Assembly (NCBI GenBank): GCA_965370435.1
Contig: CBDUUP010000107.1
Location: 1 to 11,837, forward strand
Source of the DNA: CBDUUP01 sp965370435
Lineage (GTDB): Bacteria > Chloroflexota > Anaerolineae > Anaerolineales > UBA11579
Direction of reading: 5' to 3'
DNA: 11,837 nucleotides
Part shown: piece after piece, positions 1 to 6,085 of the stretch
Layout: the number at the start of each line of letters is the position of its first letter
Numbering within the stretch: the first letter of the stretch is position 1
The notes under the pieces: model-generated
Told to the model about the DNA's origin: nothing
What the model saw: the letters and a program-made list of their open reading frames with translations, nothing else
Databases searched by the model: none
Program-made: the position numbers and the translations under genes

Positions 1-40
1 GGGGGGCGGGGACAAGCCCCGCCCCTTCGAGGGAATTCCC
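1..40. repeat. GC-rich palindromic repeat (REP-like hairpin) upstream of thiB
   Basis: A perfect 9-bp inverted repeat pairs GGGGCGGGG (3-11) with CCCCGCCCC (17-25) around a 5-base loop. It is followed by a second short palindrome, GGGAATTCCC (31-40). The stem has no T-run after it, so it does not look like a classic intrinsic terminator. It resembles the hairpin at 1155-1180 in being a short GC-rich stem with a tiny loop. It is probably an extragenic palindromic repeat; the window edge may truncate it. Confidence 0.6.
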
Positions 41-68
41 GTAGTATTGAGAAAGGAGCAGTGGTTTT

Positions 69-1100
69 ATGAAAAGAAATTTGTGGCTTTTTGGGTTGGT
101 AGTTTTGTTGGCGGCATCGTGTGGGCCGAAGGGGCCGCGGGCTTTGACGGTGATGACTCACGATTCGTTTGATATTTCTGAGGAGGCGCTGGCGGTCTTT
201 GAGGAGGAGAACGAGGTTGAGGTGCAGTTCCTCAAGGCGGGAGATACGGGGGCGGCGGTCAATAAGGCGGTGCTGGCGGCGGGTAATCCCCTGGCGGATG
301 TGTTCTACGGGGTGGATAACACTTTCCTCAGCCGGGCGTTGGCGTATGACATCTTTGAGGCGTATGAGTCCCCGCTGCTGGCGGACATCCCGGATGAATT
401 CAAGCTGGACGCGCAACATCGGGTTACGCCGGTGGACTATGGCGACGTGTGCTTGAATTACGAGGCCGCTTTCTTTGAGGCGCAGGGCATGGCCCCGCCG
501 GAGAATTTGGAAGACTTGCTCAGGCCGGAGTATGAGGGCTTGCTGGTGGTGGAGAATCCGGCCACATCCTCGCCAGGGCTGGCTTTTCTGTTCGCCACTA
601 TCGGCCACTTCGGGGAGGACGGCTACCTGGACTTCTGGCGCGGGCTGGTGGACAATGACCTGCTGGTGGTCAACGATTGGGAGACGGCTTACTACGTCGA
701 GTTCAGCCAATGGGGCGGGACGCGGCCGTTGGTGGTGTCTTATGGCTCCAGCCCGCCTTTCGAGGTCATTTACGCCGAGGAGCCGGTGGATGAACCGCCC
801 ACCGGGGTGGTGGTCGGGGAGGGATCTTGCTTCCGGCAGATCGAGTTCGTCGGCATTCTAAAGGGGACGGAGAACCGTGCGCTGGCGGAGAAGTGGGTGG
901 ACTTCATGCTCTCGGTGGAGTTCCAGGAGGATTTGCCATTGAGGATGTACGTTTTCCCGGTCAACCCGGCGGCCGAACTGGATCCGGCTTTTGTGAAGTA
1001 TCTGGCTGTGCCGGATGACCCGGTGCGCCTTGATCCGGCTCTCATCGCGGAGAAGAGGGAGGAATGGATCGACGCCTGGACGGAGGCGGTGTTGAGGTAG
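69..1100 (+). CDS. thiB: Thiamine ABC transporter substrate-binding lipoprotein (ThiB/TbpA family)
   Basis: This is the extracytoplasmic receptor of a thiamine (or thiamine phosphate) ABC importer. The 343-residue protein starts with a lipoprotein signal peptide (KR, hydrophobic core, LAASC with the lipidated Cys at 18), so it should be anchored on the outer face of the membrane. The mature part follows the ThiB pattern from end to end: LTVMTHDSF (26-34), DVFYGVDN (77-84), VDYGDVCLNY (122-131), a P-TSSPGL segment (164-171), NDWETAYY (202-209), VVSYGSSPPF (222-231), MYVFPVN (293-299), and a C-terminal W--AW-EAVLR. Trp203 and Tyr225 sit where the E. coli protein has ligand-contacting aromatics; the later Trp of that protein seems replaced by Tyr294. 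The ATG at 69 is supported by AAGGAG at 53-58. It is followed after 98 bp by the matching permease. The substrate is inferred from family similarity; another iron/thiamine-type binding protein is possible but less likely. Confidence 0.88.
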   Translation: MKRNLWLFGLVVLLAASCGPKGPRALTVMTHDSFDISEEALAVFEEENEVEVQFLKAGDTGAAVNKAVLAAGNPLADVFYGVDNTFLSRALAYDIFEAYESPLLADIPDEFKLDAQHRVTPVDYGDVCLNYEAAFFEAQGMAPPENLEDLLRPEYEGLLVVENPATSSPGLAFLFATIGHFGEDGYLDFWRGLVDNDLLVVNDWETAYYVEFSQWGGTRPLVVSYGSSPPFEVIYAEEPVDEPPTGVVVGEGSCFRQIEFVGILKGTENRALAEKWVDFMLSVEFQEDLPLRMYVFPVNPAAELDPAFVKYLAVPDDPVRLDPALIAEKREEWIDAWTEAVLR

Positions 1101-1154
1101 GTCTATTATGAAATTTGAGGGTTTTGGACATGGTTTGGATTGTCGGCGCGTGAC

Positions 1155-1180
1155 TGGGCGCAGCAACGCTGCGCCCCTAC
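1155..1180. repeat. GC-rich hairpin between thiB and thiP
   Basis: A perfect 9-bp stem, GGGCGCAGC (1156-1164) and GCTGCGCCC (1168-1176), surrounds a 3-base loop, with a CCCTAC tail. It lies in the 98-bp gap between the receptor and permease genes and ends just before the thiP ribosome binding site (1181-1192). There is no T-run, so it is better read as an intercistronic REP-like hairpin than a terminator. It could stabilise the upstream thiB message or reduce read-through into thiP. Confidence 0.6.
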
Positions 1181-1198
1181 GGAGGGAGGAGGCGGTGA

Positions 1199-2911
1199 AT
1201 GGTCAATCGTCGTAAGAGGTTGCTTACAACCCTGGCCCTTTGGTTGGGGCCGGTGGCTTTCTTGGCTTTGTTCTATTTCTATCCCTTGGGCAGCATCTTG
1301 GGGGTCAGCCTGGGGGGGGAGGAGGGGGGGGTGTTGGCGCCTTTTGTGGAGATGTTCGGCTCTGCAAGGCTGCGGGGCGTGTTGGGAGTCACCGTGGGGC
1401 AGGCGGCGCTCTCCACTTTGCTGACCTTGCTGGTGGGGCTGCCGGGGGCTTATCTGCTGGGGCGATACGAGTTCCGGGGCAAGACTCTTTTCCGGGCCTT
1501 GACGGGGATTCCCTTTGTGATGCCGACTTTAGTGGTGGCGGCGGCTTTCAACGCGCTGCTGGGTCCGGCGGGGTGGGTGAACCTGGGCTTGATGGAAGCG
1601 CTCAGTTTAGACGCGCCGCCTATTCAGTTCACCAACACTTTCACCGCTATCCTGGTTGCGCACGTCTTCTACAACACCACTATCGTGCTGCGGATGGTGG
1701 GCGATTTCTGGGCGCATCTGGACCCGCGATTGGGCGGGGCGGCGCGGGTGTTGGGGGCCAACCGGTGGGAGACCCTGCGGCGGGTGACATTGCCTTTGCT
1801 GTCTCCGGCTATCCTGGCGGCGGCATTATTGGTCTTCATTTTCAATTTCACTTCTTTCGGGGTGGTGTTGATGCTGGGCGGGCCGAAATTCGCCACCCTG
1901 GAGGTGGAAATCTACTACCAGACCCAAGGCCCCTTTGACCTGCCGCTGGCGGCGGCGCTCTCTGTGGTGCAGTTGGTCTGTACGCTGGCCTTGACGGTCA
2001 TTTATACGCGGCTGGCTAACCGGCTCTCGCGGCCTTTGAACGTACGGCCGAGGAGCTACACTCAGCGACGGCTGCGCACCTGGAAGGAACGTATATTGGC
2101 GGGGACGCTGATCGGCGCGCTGCTGGTTCTGTTCTCCGCGCCGCTGGCGGCCCTGGCGACGCGGTCCTTCTCGCGGCTGACCCCGGACCGGGGGCAGCAT
2201 ACCTTCGAGCGAGGTTTGACGTTGGATTTTTACCGCCAGCTTTGGGTGAATCAAAACCAGTCGCATTTCTACGCGCCGCCCAGCGCTTCGGTGGCGGTCT
2301 CAGTGGGGTATGCGGCGGCCACGGTGGGGTTGGCGTTGGCGTTGGGATTGCCCGCGGCCTGGGCTTTGGCAGGGAAGCCCAATTCGCGCTTCAACCGCCT
2401 GATTGATCCCATTCTGATGCTGCCGCTGGGGACTTCGGCGGTGACGCTGGGATTGGGATTCATCATCGCCCTCGACCAGCCGCCCCTGGATCTGCGGGCT
2501 TCGCCGATTTTAATTCCGCTGGCCCATACGCTGGTGGCATTCCCCTTCGTGGTGCGCAGCTTGACGCCCGCCTTGCGCAGCATCCGGCCGCGCCTGCGGC
2601 AAGCCGCGGCGATGTTGGGCGCGTCCCCGGGGCAGGTATTGCGCCACGTTGACCTGCCGCTGGTGGGCCGGGCGGTGATCGTGGCGGCGACCTTTGCGTT
2701 CACTATCTCGCTGGGCGAGTTCGGGGCGACGGCTCTGATCGCCAGACCGGAGTATCTGACTGTGCCGCTGGTGATCGAGCGATTCCTGTCTTTGCCCGGG
2801 GCGATGAACTTGGGACAGGGGTTGGCGTTGAGCACGATTTTGATGCTGGTCACCGGCGGGGGGATGCTGGCGATTGAGCGGCTGCGTATCGCGGAGGTGG
2901 GGGAGTTTTAA
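1199..2911 (+). CDS. thiP: Thiamine ABC transporter permease, two fused permease halves (ThiP family)
   Basis: This is the membrane channel of the thiamine importer, working with the preceding ThiB and an ATPase (ThiQ) that is not in the window. The 570 residues contain two binding-protein-dependent permease domains in tandem, as is usual for ThiP-type permeases. Each has a cytoplasmic EAA-like loop that docks the ATPase: ARVLGANRWETLRRVTLPLL near 182-201 and AAMLGASPGQVLRHVDLPLV near 470-489. Hydrophobic segments occur near 11-30, 65-85, 100-120, 145-165, 203-225 and 250-270 in the first half, and near 300-320, 365-390, 405-425, 437-455, 490-512 and 540-558 in the second. The start is the ATG at 1199, preceded by a strong purine-rich site at 1181-1192. 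The stop codon lies inside the first bases of a dispersed repeat (2907-2943). It could belong to an iron-type (FbpB-like) permease, but the ThiB partner argues for thiamine. Confidence 0.85.
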   Translation: MVNRRKRLLTTLALWLGPVAFLALFYFYPLGSILGVSLGGEEGGVLAPFVEMFGSARLRGVLGVTVGQAALSTLLTLLVGLPGAYLLGRYEFRGKTLFRALTGIPFVMPTLVVAAAFNALLGPAGWVNLGLMEALSLDAPPIQFTNTFTAILVAHVFYNTTIVLRMVGDFWAHLDPRLGGAARVLGANRWETLRRVTLPLLSPAILAAALLVFIFNFTSFGVVLMLGGPKFATLEVEIYYQTQGPFDLPLAAALSVVQLVCTLALTVIYTRLANRLSRPLNVRPRSYTQRRLRTWKERILAGTLIGALLVLFSAPLAALATRSFSRLTPDRGQHTFERGLTLDFYRQLWVNQNQSHFYAPPSASVAVSVGYAAATVGLALALGLPAAWALAGKPNSRFNRLIDPILMLPLGTSAVTLGLGFIIALDQPPLDLRASPILIPLAHTLVAFPFVVRSLTPALRSIRPRLRQAAAMLGASPGQVLRHVDLPLVGRAVIVAATFAFTISLGEFGATALIARPEYLTVPLVIERFLSLPGAMNLGQGLALSTILMLVTGGGMLAIERLRIAEVGEF

Positions 2912-2943
2912 CCGCCAAGGCTCGAAGACACAAAGGAAAAAAT
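2907..2943. repeat. Single arm of a dispersed AACC...GACACAAAG repeat
   Basis: The stretch TTTTAACCGCCAAGG followed by GACACAAAGGAAAAAA matches the left arm of the hairpin at 5268-5326 (TTAACCACTAAGACACAAAG, then A-rich). Only one arm is present here, so this looks like a decayed or half element. It overlaps the TAA stop codon of thiP (2909-2911). Confidence 0.5.
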
Positions 2944-2954
2944 AGTGAGATAAT
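2925..2954 (+). promoter_or_regulatory. Possible extended -10 promoter for the sigma-factor operon
   Basis: TGAGATAAT at 2946-2954 fits an extended -10 element. AAGACA at 2925-2930, 18 bp upstream of the -10 hexamer, is a fair -35 match and falls in the repeat arm. Transcription would begin near 2961, about 70 bases before the preferred start codon. This is motif reading only; an ECF-type autoregulated promoter would look different and was not recognised. Confidence 0.3.
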
Positions 2955-3029
2955 CGTTGGGATCGTTGTCCCTTTTTGGCGATTCTGGCATTAAGTTATG
3001 TAGAGACTTGCGCGACCACAAGGAAGCCT

Positions 3030-3605
3030 ATGGACCAAACAATACCTGACTTGATCGAAGTAGAGACCGTCGAACAGGAAATGGATGCGCTGATAAGGCA
3101 AGCGCAAAAAGATCCGGCCATGTTCCAGCATATCTATGATCGTTGGGTGGGGTCTATATACTGTTATATTTATGCGCGGGTTGGGAACGCCCAAGATTCG
3201 GAAGACTTGACTTCGCAGGTCTTTCTACAGGCATTCCAGGCGTTTCCCCGGTACCGGCACGAGGGCCATTTTTCGGCCTGGTTGTTCACCATTGCACGCA
3301 ATCAGATCAAGGGCGTTTTCCGCAGAAAGAGGTTGGAGGAATATCCGTTGAGTGAGGCGGACGAGGTTGGGGCAAACGCTGTCAGGCCAGGCGGGGTTCA
3401 TCAAGCGGATGAAATAAGCCAGCTAAAAGATCTTATTGCAGCACTGCCGGAAAAAGAGCAAGAACTCATCCGTTTGCGGTATATCGCCGAGTTGAAATTT
3501 TCTGATATGGCGCTGGTCGTAGGGCGGAATGAGGCGGCGGTAAAAAAATCCCTATACCGGGTACAGGATAGATTAAGACATCTCTTGGAGGCGCAAAATG
3601 AATAA
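3030..3605 (+). CDS. ECF-type RNA polymerase sigma factor (sigma-70 family)
   Basis: This is an alternative sigma factor that would direct RNA polymerase to a small regulon, probably under control of the coupled membrane protein downstream. Counting from the chosen start (191 residues), region 2 spans about 32-100, with FQHIYDRWVGSIYCYIYARV, the acidic SEDLTSQVFLQAF segment and FSAWLFTIARNQIKGVFRRK for -10 recognition. A charged linker follows. Region 4 spans about 130-186, with LPEKEQELIRLRYIAELKF and an HTH ending VKKSLYRVQDRLRHLL for -35 binding. I prefer the ATG at 3030 because AAGGAAG (3020-3026) precedes it. The longer in-frame reading from a TTG at 2976 adds 18 unconserved-looking residues and lacks a ribosome site. 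The stop overlaps the next gene by 8 bases. Local base composition is near 45% GC, lower than the flanking genes. The exact ECF group was not determined. Confidence 0.88.
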   Translation: MDQTIPDLIEVETVEQEMDALIRQAQKDPAMFQHIYDRWVGSIYCYIYARVGNAQDSEDLTSQVFLQAFQAFPRYRHEGHFSAWLFTIARNQIKGVFRRKRLEEYPLSEADEVGANAVRPGGVHQADEISQLKDLIAALPEKEQELIRLRYIAELKFSDMALVVGRNEAAVKKSLYRVQDRLRHLLEAQNE

Positions 3606-5244
3606 TTCTACAAGCCATGATGATTTTGAAAAGAAAATAAAGGCCGCCGCTCAAGCTCAGGCGCCGCTTCCGAATGAGGAATTTGTGGCCGGTTTGCGAA
3701 TGCAGCTTGCCCAACAGAGGCTTCATAAACGTTCATGGATGGATCGATTCAAAATTGAGTTGCTGAAAACAAGACGGGGAATCGCTTTGATGGGTCTAGG
3801 AGTTGTTTTGCTGGTTGCTTTTATGGTTGGGCCGCAGAAAGCGCTCGACTCATTCCAGAATTTATTGGACCGTATTCCCGACCTGGGTTTATTGCTGCCG
3901 GTTGATCGCCAAGCTACCAGCACGGATGACCCTATTGCCACTTCTCAAACCGAAGAATATGCAACCTTCACACCTGAAACCATGATACCGCCGGAGGCAA
4001 CTCTCTCCCCCACATCAAGCCCAACACCGACCATGCAAGATGGGGTTTATTTTGACCTGAATAGGACAATGATCTTTGAAAACACCCTTTCTTTGAGCAT
4101 CACTATCCAGTGGGAAAACACGGACTGGAAAACGGTTGACATTTTGGATTACTGGAACTCCGACCCTGAAGAGCAGTCCCCGCATTATTTAACTTTGGTA
4201 GATGCAAACGGGGTGCAGGTCCCTCTTTTCGTGGATACCACACAAAGCCCGGGCAATGAATCGGGCCAAAAAGCCTCCTTTGTCCTTACCGGCTATCTCC
4301 CTGCTCAGGCGCTACTCTCTCCGATGACGCTGACCTTGAACAGCCTTACGGTGAACGCTACGCCTTCAGAAGAAATGGCTTTCCAGTTCACCCCCACCAC
4401 GGACTTGCAGCTTGGGGAGTGTGAGGCTTTCCCCCAGGTTCTGACTCTCTATGGATACAGTCTTGAAATTTCCGAGGTCTGCGCTTCTGCTCAAAGTGTA
4501 TTAGATCGAGCTGGTTTAACGCCACCGCCTCAATATGGCCTGGAGTTTCATACGGTGATGGCTGCTGGAGTCCGTTTCTTCATCGAAGATAGAGGTTGTC
4601 TGCTGGATTCCAGCAATTGTTCTGGCGGTTATGGCGGAGGAGGGGGAGGCGGCGGGGGAGACAATGAACAAATTGGCATGACTTATGGATTTATTTACGC
4701 CCAGAAGCCAGCCTGGCCGGTTGAGTTTGTGGTCACTGAAATTAATTTCCGCTTGCCCGGACCTTGGTCGGTCCAGTTTGATGCGGAGCAAGCGCCCTTT
4801 TCAACTTCCAGTGCGCAGAGGGAGGCGGCTCACCTGGCTGCGGAGACCTACCCGGATGGAAGTTTATTGTCCCCCGGTGAAGAATTCGTCAAAACGTTCA
4901 CTCTCGAAAACGTAGGGGATACAGTCTGGGACGAAGAATATCAGCTTGTTTTCCTGGAGGCATCCCCGCAAGGGGAGACTATGGGGTCTGCTGAAAGTAT
5001 CCCGCTCAGTGAAAGGGTAAACCCTGGAGAAGAGATTGATATATCAATAGCGCTGACCGCGCCCCAAAATGGGGGTGTGTATACGGTAGTGTGGGGGTTG
5101 GTCAATGGGCGCGGGGAGGCGGTGAATATAGATGGAGGGAATATTTGGGTCACTATCCAGGTGGTGGAGGGTGGTTTTAGCATTCCTGCCATTGGGGTGA
5201 CGGTTTCTCTCTATGCAATCGAACCGGGGGATACAGAACCTTGA
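3598..5244 (+). CDS. Putative anti-sigma membrane protein with C-terminal NBR1-type Ig-like domain
   Basis: This is the probable membrane-bound partner of the preceding sigma factor; the function is inferred from coupling (8-base overlap, GGAGG at 3587-3591) and topology. The 548 residues comprise a charged cytoplasmic head (1-59), one transmembrane segment (about 60-79, after KTRR), and a Ser/Thr/Pro-rich linker (105-146). A beta-rich extracytoplasmic region (about 148-395) follows, with four cysteines (275, 295, 334, 341) and a Gly run at 345-354. The C-terminal domain (about 412-523) has the NBR1 Ig-like pattern: G-LLSPGEEFVKTFTLENVG, DTVWDEEYQLVF, V-PGEEIDISI, APQNGGVYTVVWGLVN. The head has no zinc-binding His-Cys-Cys anti-sigma motif, so sigma binding is not proven. 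The Ig domain suggests contact with cell-surface or envelope ligands. Local GC is near 47%. It could instead be an unrelated surface protein in the same operon. Confidence 0.65.
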   Translation: MNNSTSHDDFEKKIKAAAQAQAPLPNEEFVAGLRMQLAQQRLHKRSWMDRFKIELLKTRRGIALMGLGVVLLVAFMVGPQKALDSFQNLLDRIPDLGLLLPVDRQATSTDDPIATSQTEEYATFTPETMIPPEATLSPTSSPTPTMQDGVYFDLNRTMIFENTLSLSITIQWENTDWKTVDILDYWNSDPEEQSPHYLTLVDANGVQVPLFVDTTQSPGNESGQKASFVLTGYLPAQALLSPMTLTLNSLTVNATPSEEMAFQFTPTTDLQLGECEAFPQVLTLYGYSLEISEVCASAQSVLDRAGLTPPPQYGLEFHTVMAAGVRFFIEDRGCLLDSSNCSGGYGGGGGGGGGDNEQIGMTYGFIYAQKPAWPVEFVVTEINFRLPGPWSVQFDAEQAPFSTSSAQREAAHLAAETYPDGSLLSPGEEFVKTFTLENVGDTVWDEEYQLVFLEASPQGETMGSAESIPLSERVNPGEEIDISIALTAPQNGGVYTVVWGLVNGRGEAVNIDGGNIWVTIQVVEGGFSIPAIGVTVSLYAIEPGDTEP

Positions 5245-5267
5245 TTCGATATGTTGATAAAAGAATA

Positions 5268-5326
5268 TTAACCACTAAGACACAAAGAAAAACAAAAAAC
5301 TTTGTTTCTTTGTGCCTTTGGGTTAA
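5268..5326. repeat. 59-bp hairpin-forming repeat (AACCAC...GACACAAAG family)
   Basis: The left arm (5268-5290) and right arm (5305-5326) are imperfect reverse complements. The inner 10 bp, CACAAAGAAA (5281-5290) and TTTCTTTGTG (5305-5314), pair perfectly, and the outer TTAACC/GGTTAA ends also pair. The 14-base loop is A/T-rich. It lies 24 bp after the anti-sigma-like gene and could act as a weak 3' end for that operon. The left arm matches the single arm at 2907-2943, so this is a dispersed family. Confidence 0.65.
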
Positions 5327-5349
5327 GTAAGCTATATGTTGGAAAAAGA

Positions 5350-5389
5350 TTGAAACACTGAATCGCTGAAATACTGAAATACTGAAAAA
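5350..5389. repeat. Degenerate 8-bp tandem repeat (CTGAAATA)
   Basis: Five consecutive 8-bp units run through this stretch: TTGAAACA, CTGAATCG, CTGAAATA, CTGAAATA, CTGAAAAA. The two central units are identical and the outer ones differ by one to four bases. It sits between the hairpin repeat and the abiEi promoter and has no obvious coding content. Confidence 0.55.
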
Positions 5390-5408
5390 TTTCTCCCTGA
5401 TAATTTCA

Positions 5409-5437
5409 TTGCAATAATATGCCATTATTGGTATAAT
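5409..5437 (+). promoter_or_regulatory. Sigma-70 promoter of the abiE operon, predicted leaderless
   Basis: TTGCAA (5409-5414) and a perfect TATAAT (5432-5437) are separated by exactly 17 bp. Initiation seven bases after the -10 box falls on position 5444, the A of the abiEi ATG. No Shine-Dalgarno sequence lies between the -10 box and the start codon, so a leaderless transcript is the simplest reading. Confidence 0.72.
5412..5430. promoter_or_regulatory. Inverted-repeat operator inside the abiE promoter
   Basis: CAATAAT (5412-5418) and ATTATTG (5424-5430) form a perfect 7-bp inverted repeat with a 5-base spacer. It overlaps the -35 box and fills the spacer to within one base of the -10 box. 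AbiEi antitoxins are known to repress their own operon by binding inverted repeats at the promoter, so this is the expected operator position. A further 8-bp pair, AATTTCAT (5402-5409) and ATGAAATT (5444-5451), brackets it. Confidence 0.6.
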
Positions 5438-5443
5438 ACGCCC

Positions 5444-6085
5444 ATGAAATTTGAGCGGCTTTTGGAGATCGTGGGCGGGGAAGCGGTGTTTGAAACCGGT
5501 TTATTGCTGGCCGGTGAGGCGGATCCGGTGGACGTGCGCCGCCAGCTTTCCCGCTGGGTGCGGGCAGGAAAGGTCTACCAGCTTCGCCGCGGGCTTTACG
5601 CCCTGGCGCCGCCTTTCCAGAAGGTCAAGCCGCACCCTTTCCTGATTGCCAACCATATGGTCCGCGGCTCTTACGTAAGCGGCGAGTCGGCGCTGGCTTT
5701 CTACGGCCTGATCCCCGAATACACGCCGCTCACCATCAGCGTCACCAGCCGCCGCCCGGCAGTATGGCAAACTCCGCTGGGGGAGTACCAGTTTCGGCAT
5801 ATCAAACCGGCAGCCTTCACCGGCTATGAATTGGTTGAACTGCCTGAGGGGCAACAGGCTTTCATGGCTTCGCCTGAAAAAGCCTTGCTTGATCTGGTGC
5901 ACTTGACCCCTGGCGGCGACAGGCAGGACTATCTACGAGGGCTGCGCCTGCAAAACTTAGCTCGGTTGGATCTGGGCTGCCTGCAATCCCTGGCCGACCA
6001 ATTCGACCGCCCCAAGTTGAAGCGGGCCAGCATGCACATCGCTGAGTTGGCCCGCGCCGAACAAATGGAGTACCAGCCCCTATGA
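5444..6085 (+). CDS. abiEi: Type IV toxin-antitoxin AbiEi family antitoxin (transcriptional autoregulator)
   Basis: This is the antitoxin of an AbiE-type bicistronic system. Known AbiEi proteins counter the toxin without forming a stable complex with it and repress their own promoter. The 213-residue protein has an N-terminal winged helix of the AbiEi type (about 1-57: LLEIVGGEAVFETGLLL, DVRRQLSRWVRAGKVYQLRRGLYAL). The family core follows, with FLIANHMVRGSYVSGESALAFYGLIPEY (66-93), TISVTSRRPAVWQTPLGEYQFRHI (97-120) and MASPEKALLDLVHL (141-154). The last 60 residues are helical and basic. The ATG at 5444 directly follows the promoter with no ribosome site. The stop overlaps the toxin start by 4 bases (ATGA). 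The likely regulation is negative feedback through the operator at 5412-5430. I am confident of the family; phage defence activity is not shown by sequence. Confidence 0.88.
   Translation: MKFERLLEIVGGEAVFETGLLLAGEADPVDVRRQLSRWVRAGKVYQLRRGLYALAPPFQKVKPHPFLIANHMVRGSYVSGESALAFYGLIPEYTPLTISVTSRRPAVWQTPLGEYQFRHIKPAAFTGYELVELPEGQQAFMASPEKALLDLVHLTPGGDRQDYLRGLRLQNLARLDLGCLQSLADQFDRPKLKRASMHIAELARAEQMEYQPL

Noticed and set aside
1..68. TPP (THI-box) riboswitch ahead of thiB.
   Set aside because: The conserved CUGAGA and ACCUGAUC-type segments are not present in the 68 bases available. One further upstream cannot be excluded.
1108..1215. A 35-codon open frame (MKFEGFGHG...) between thiB and thiP.
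   Set aside because: It has no ribosome site, runs through the GC hairpin, overlaps the thiP start and has no recognisable protein character.
2269..2853. A 194-residue minus-strand open frame inside thiP.
   Set aside because: It is an antisense shadow of a clearly conserved permease domain and shows no domain features of its own.
2976..3029. N-terminal extension of the sigma factor from a TTG codon.
   Set aside because: There is no ribosome site before it, the residues do not resemble a sigma domain, and AAGGAAG precedes the ATG at 3030.
1108..5455. Identical 12-mer ATGAAATTTGAG at 1108-1119 and 5444-5455.
   Set aside because: A few chance 12-base matches are expected in a window of this size, and the contexts share nothing else of note.
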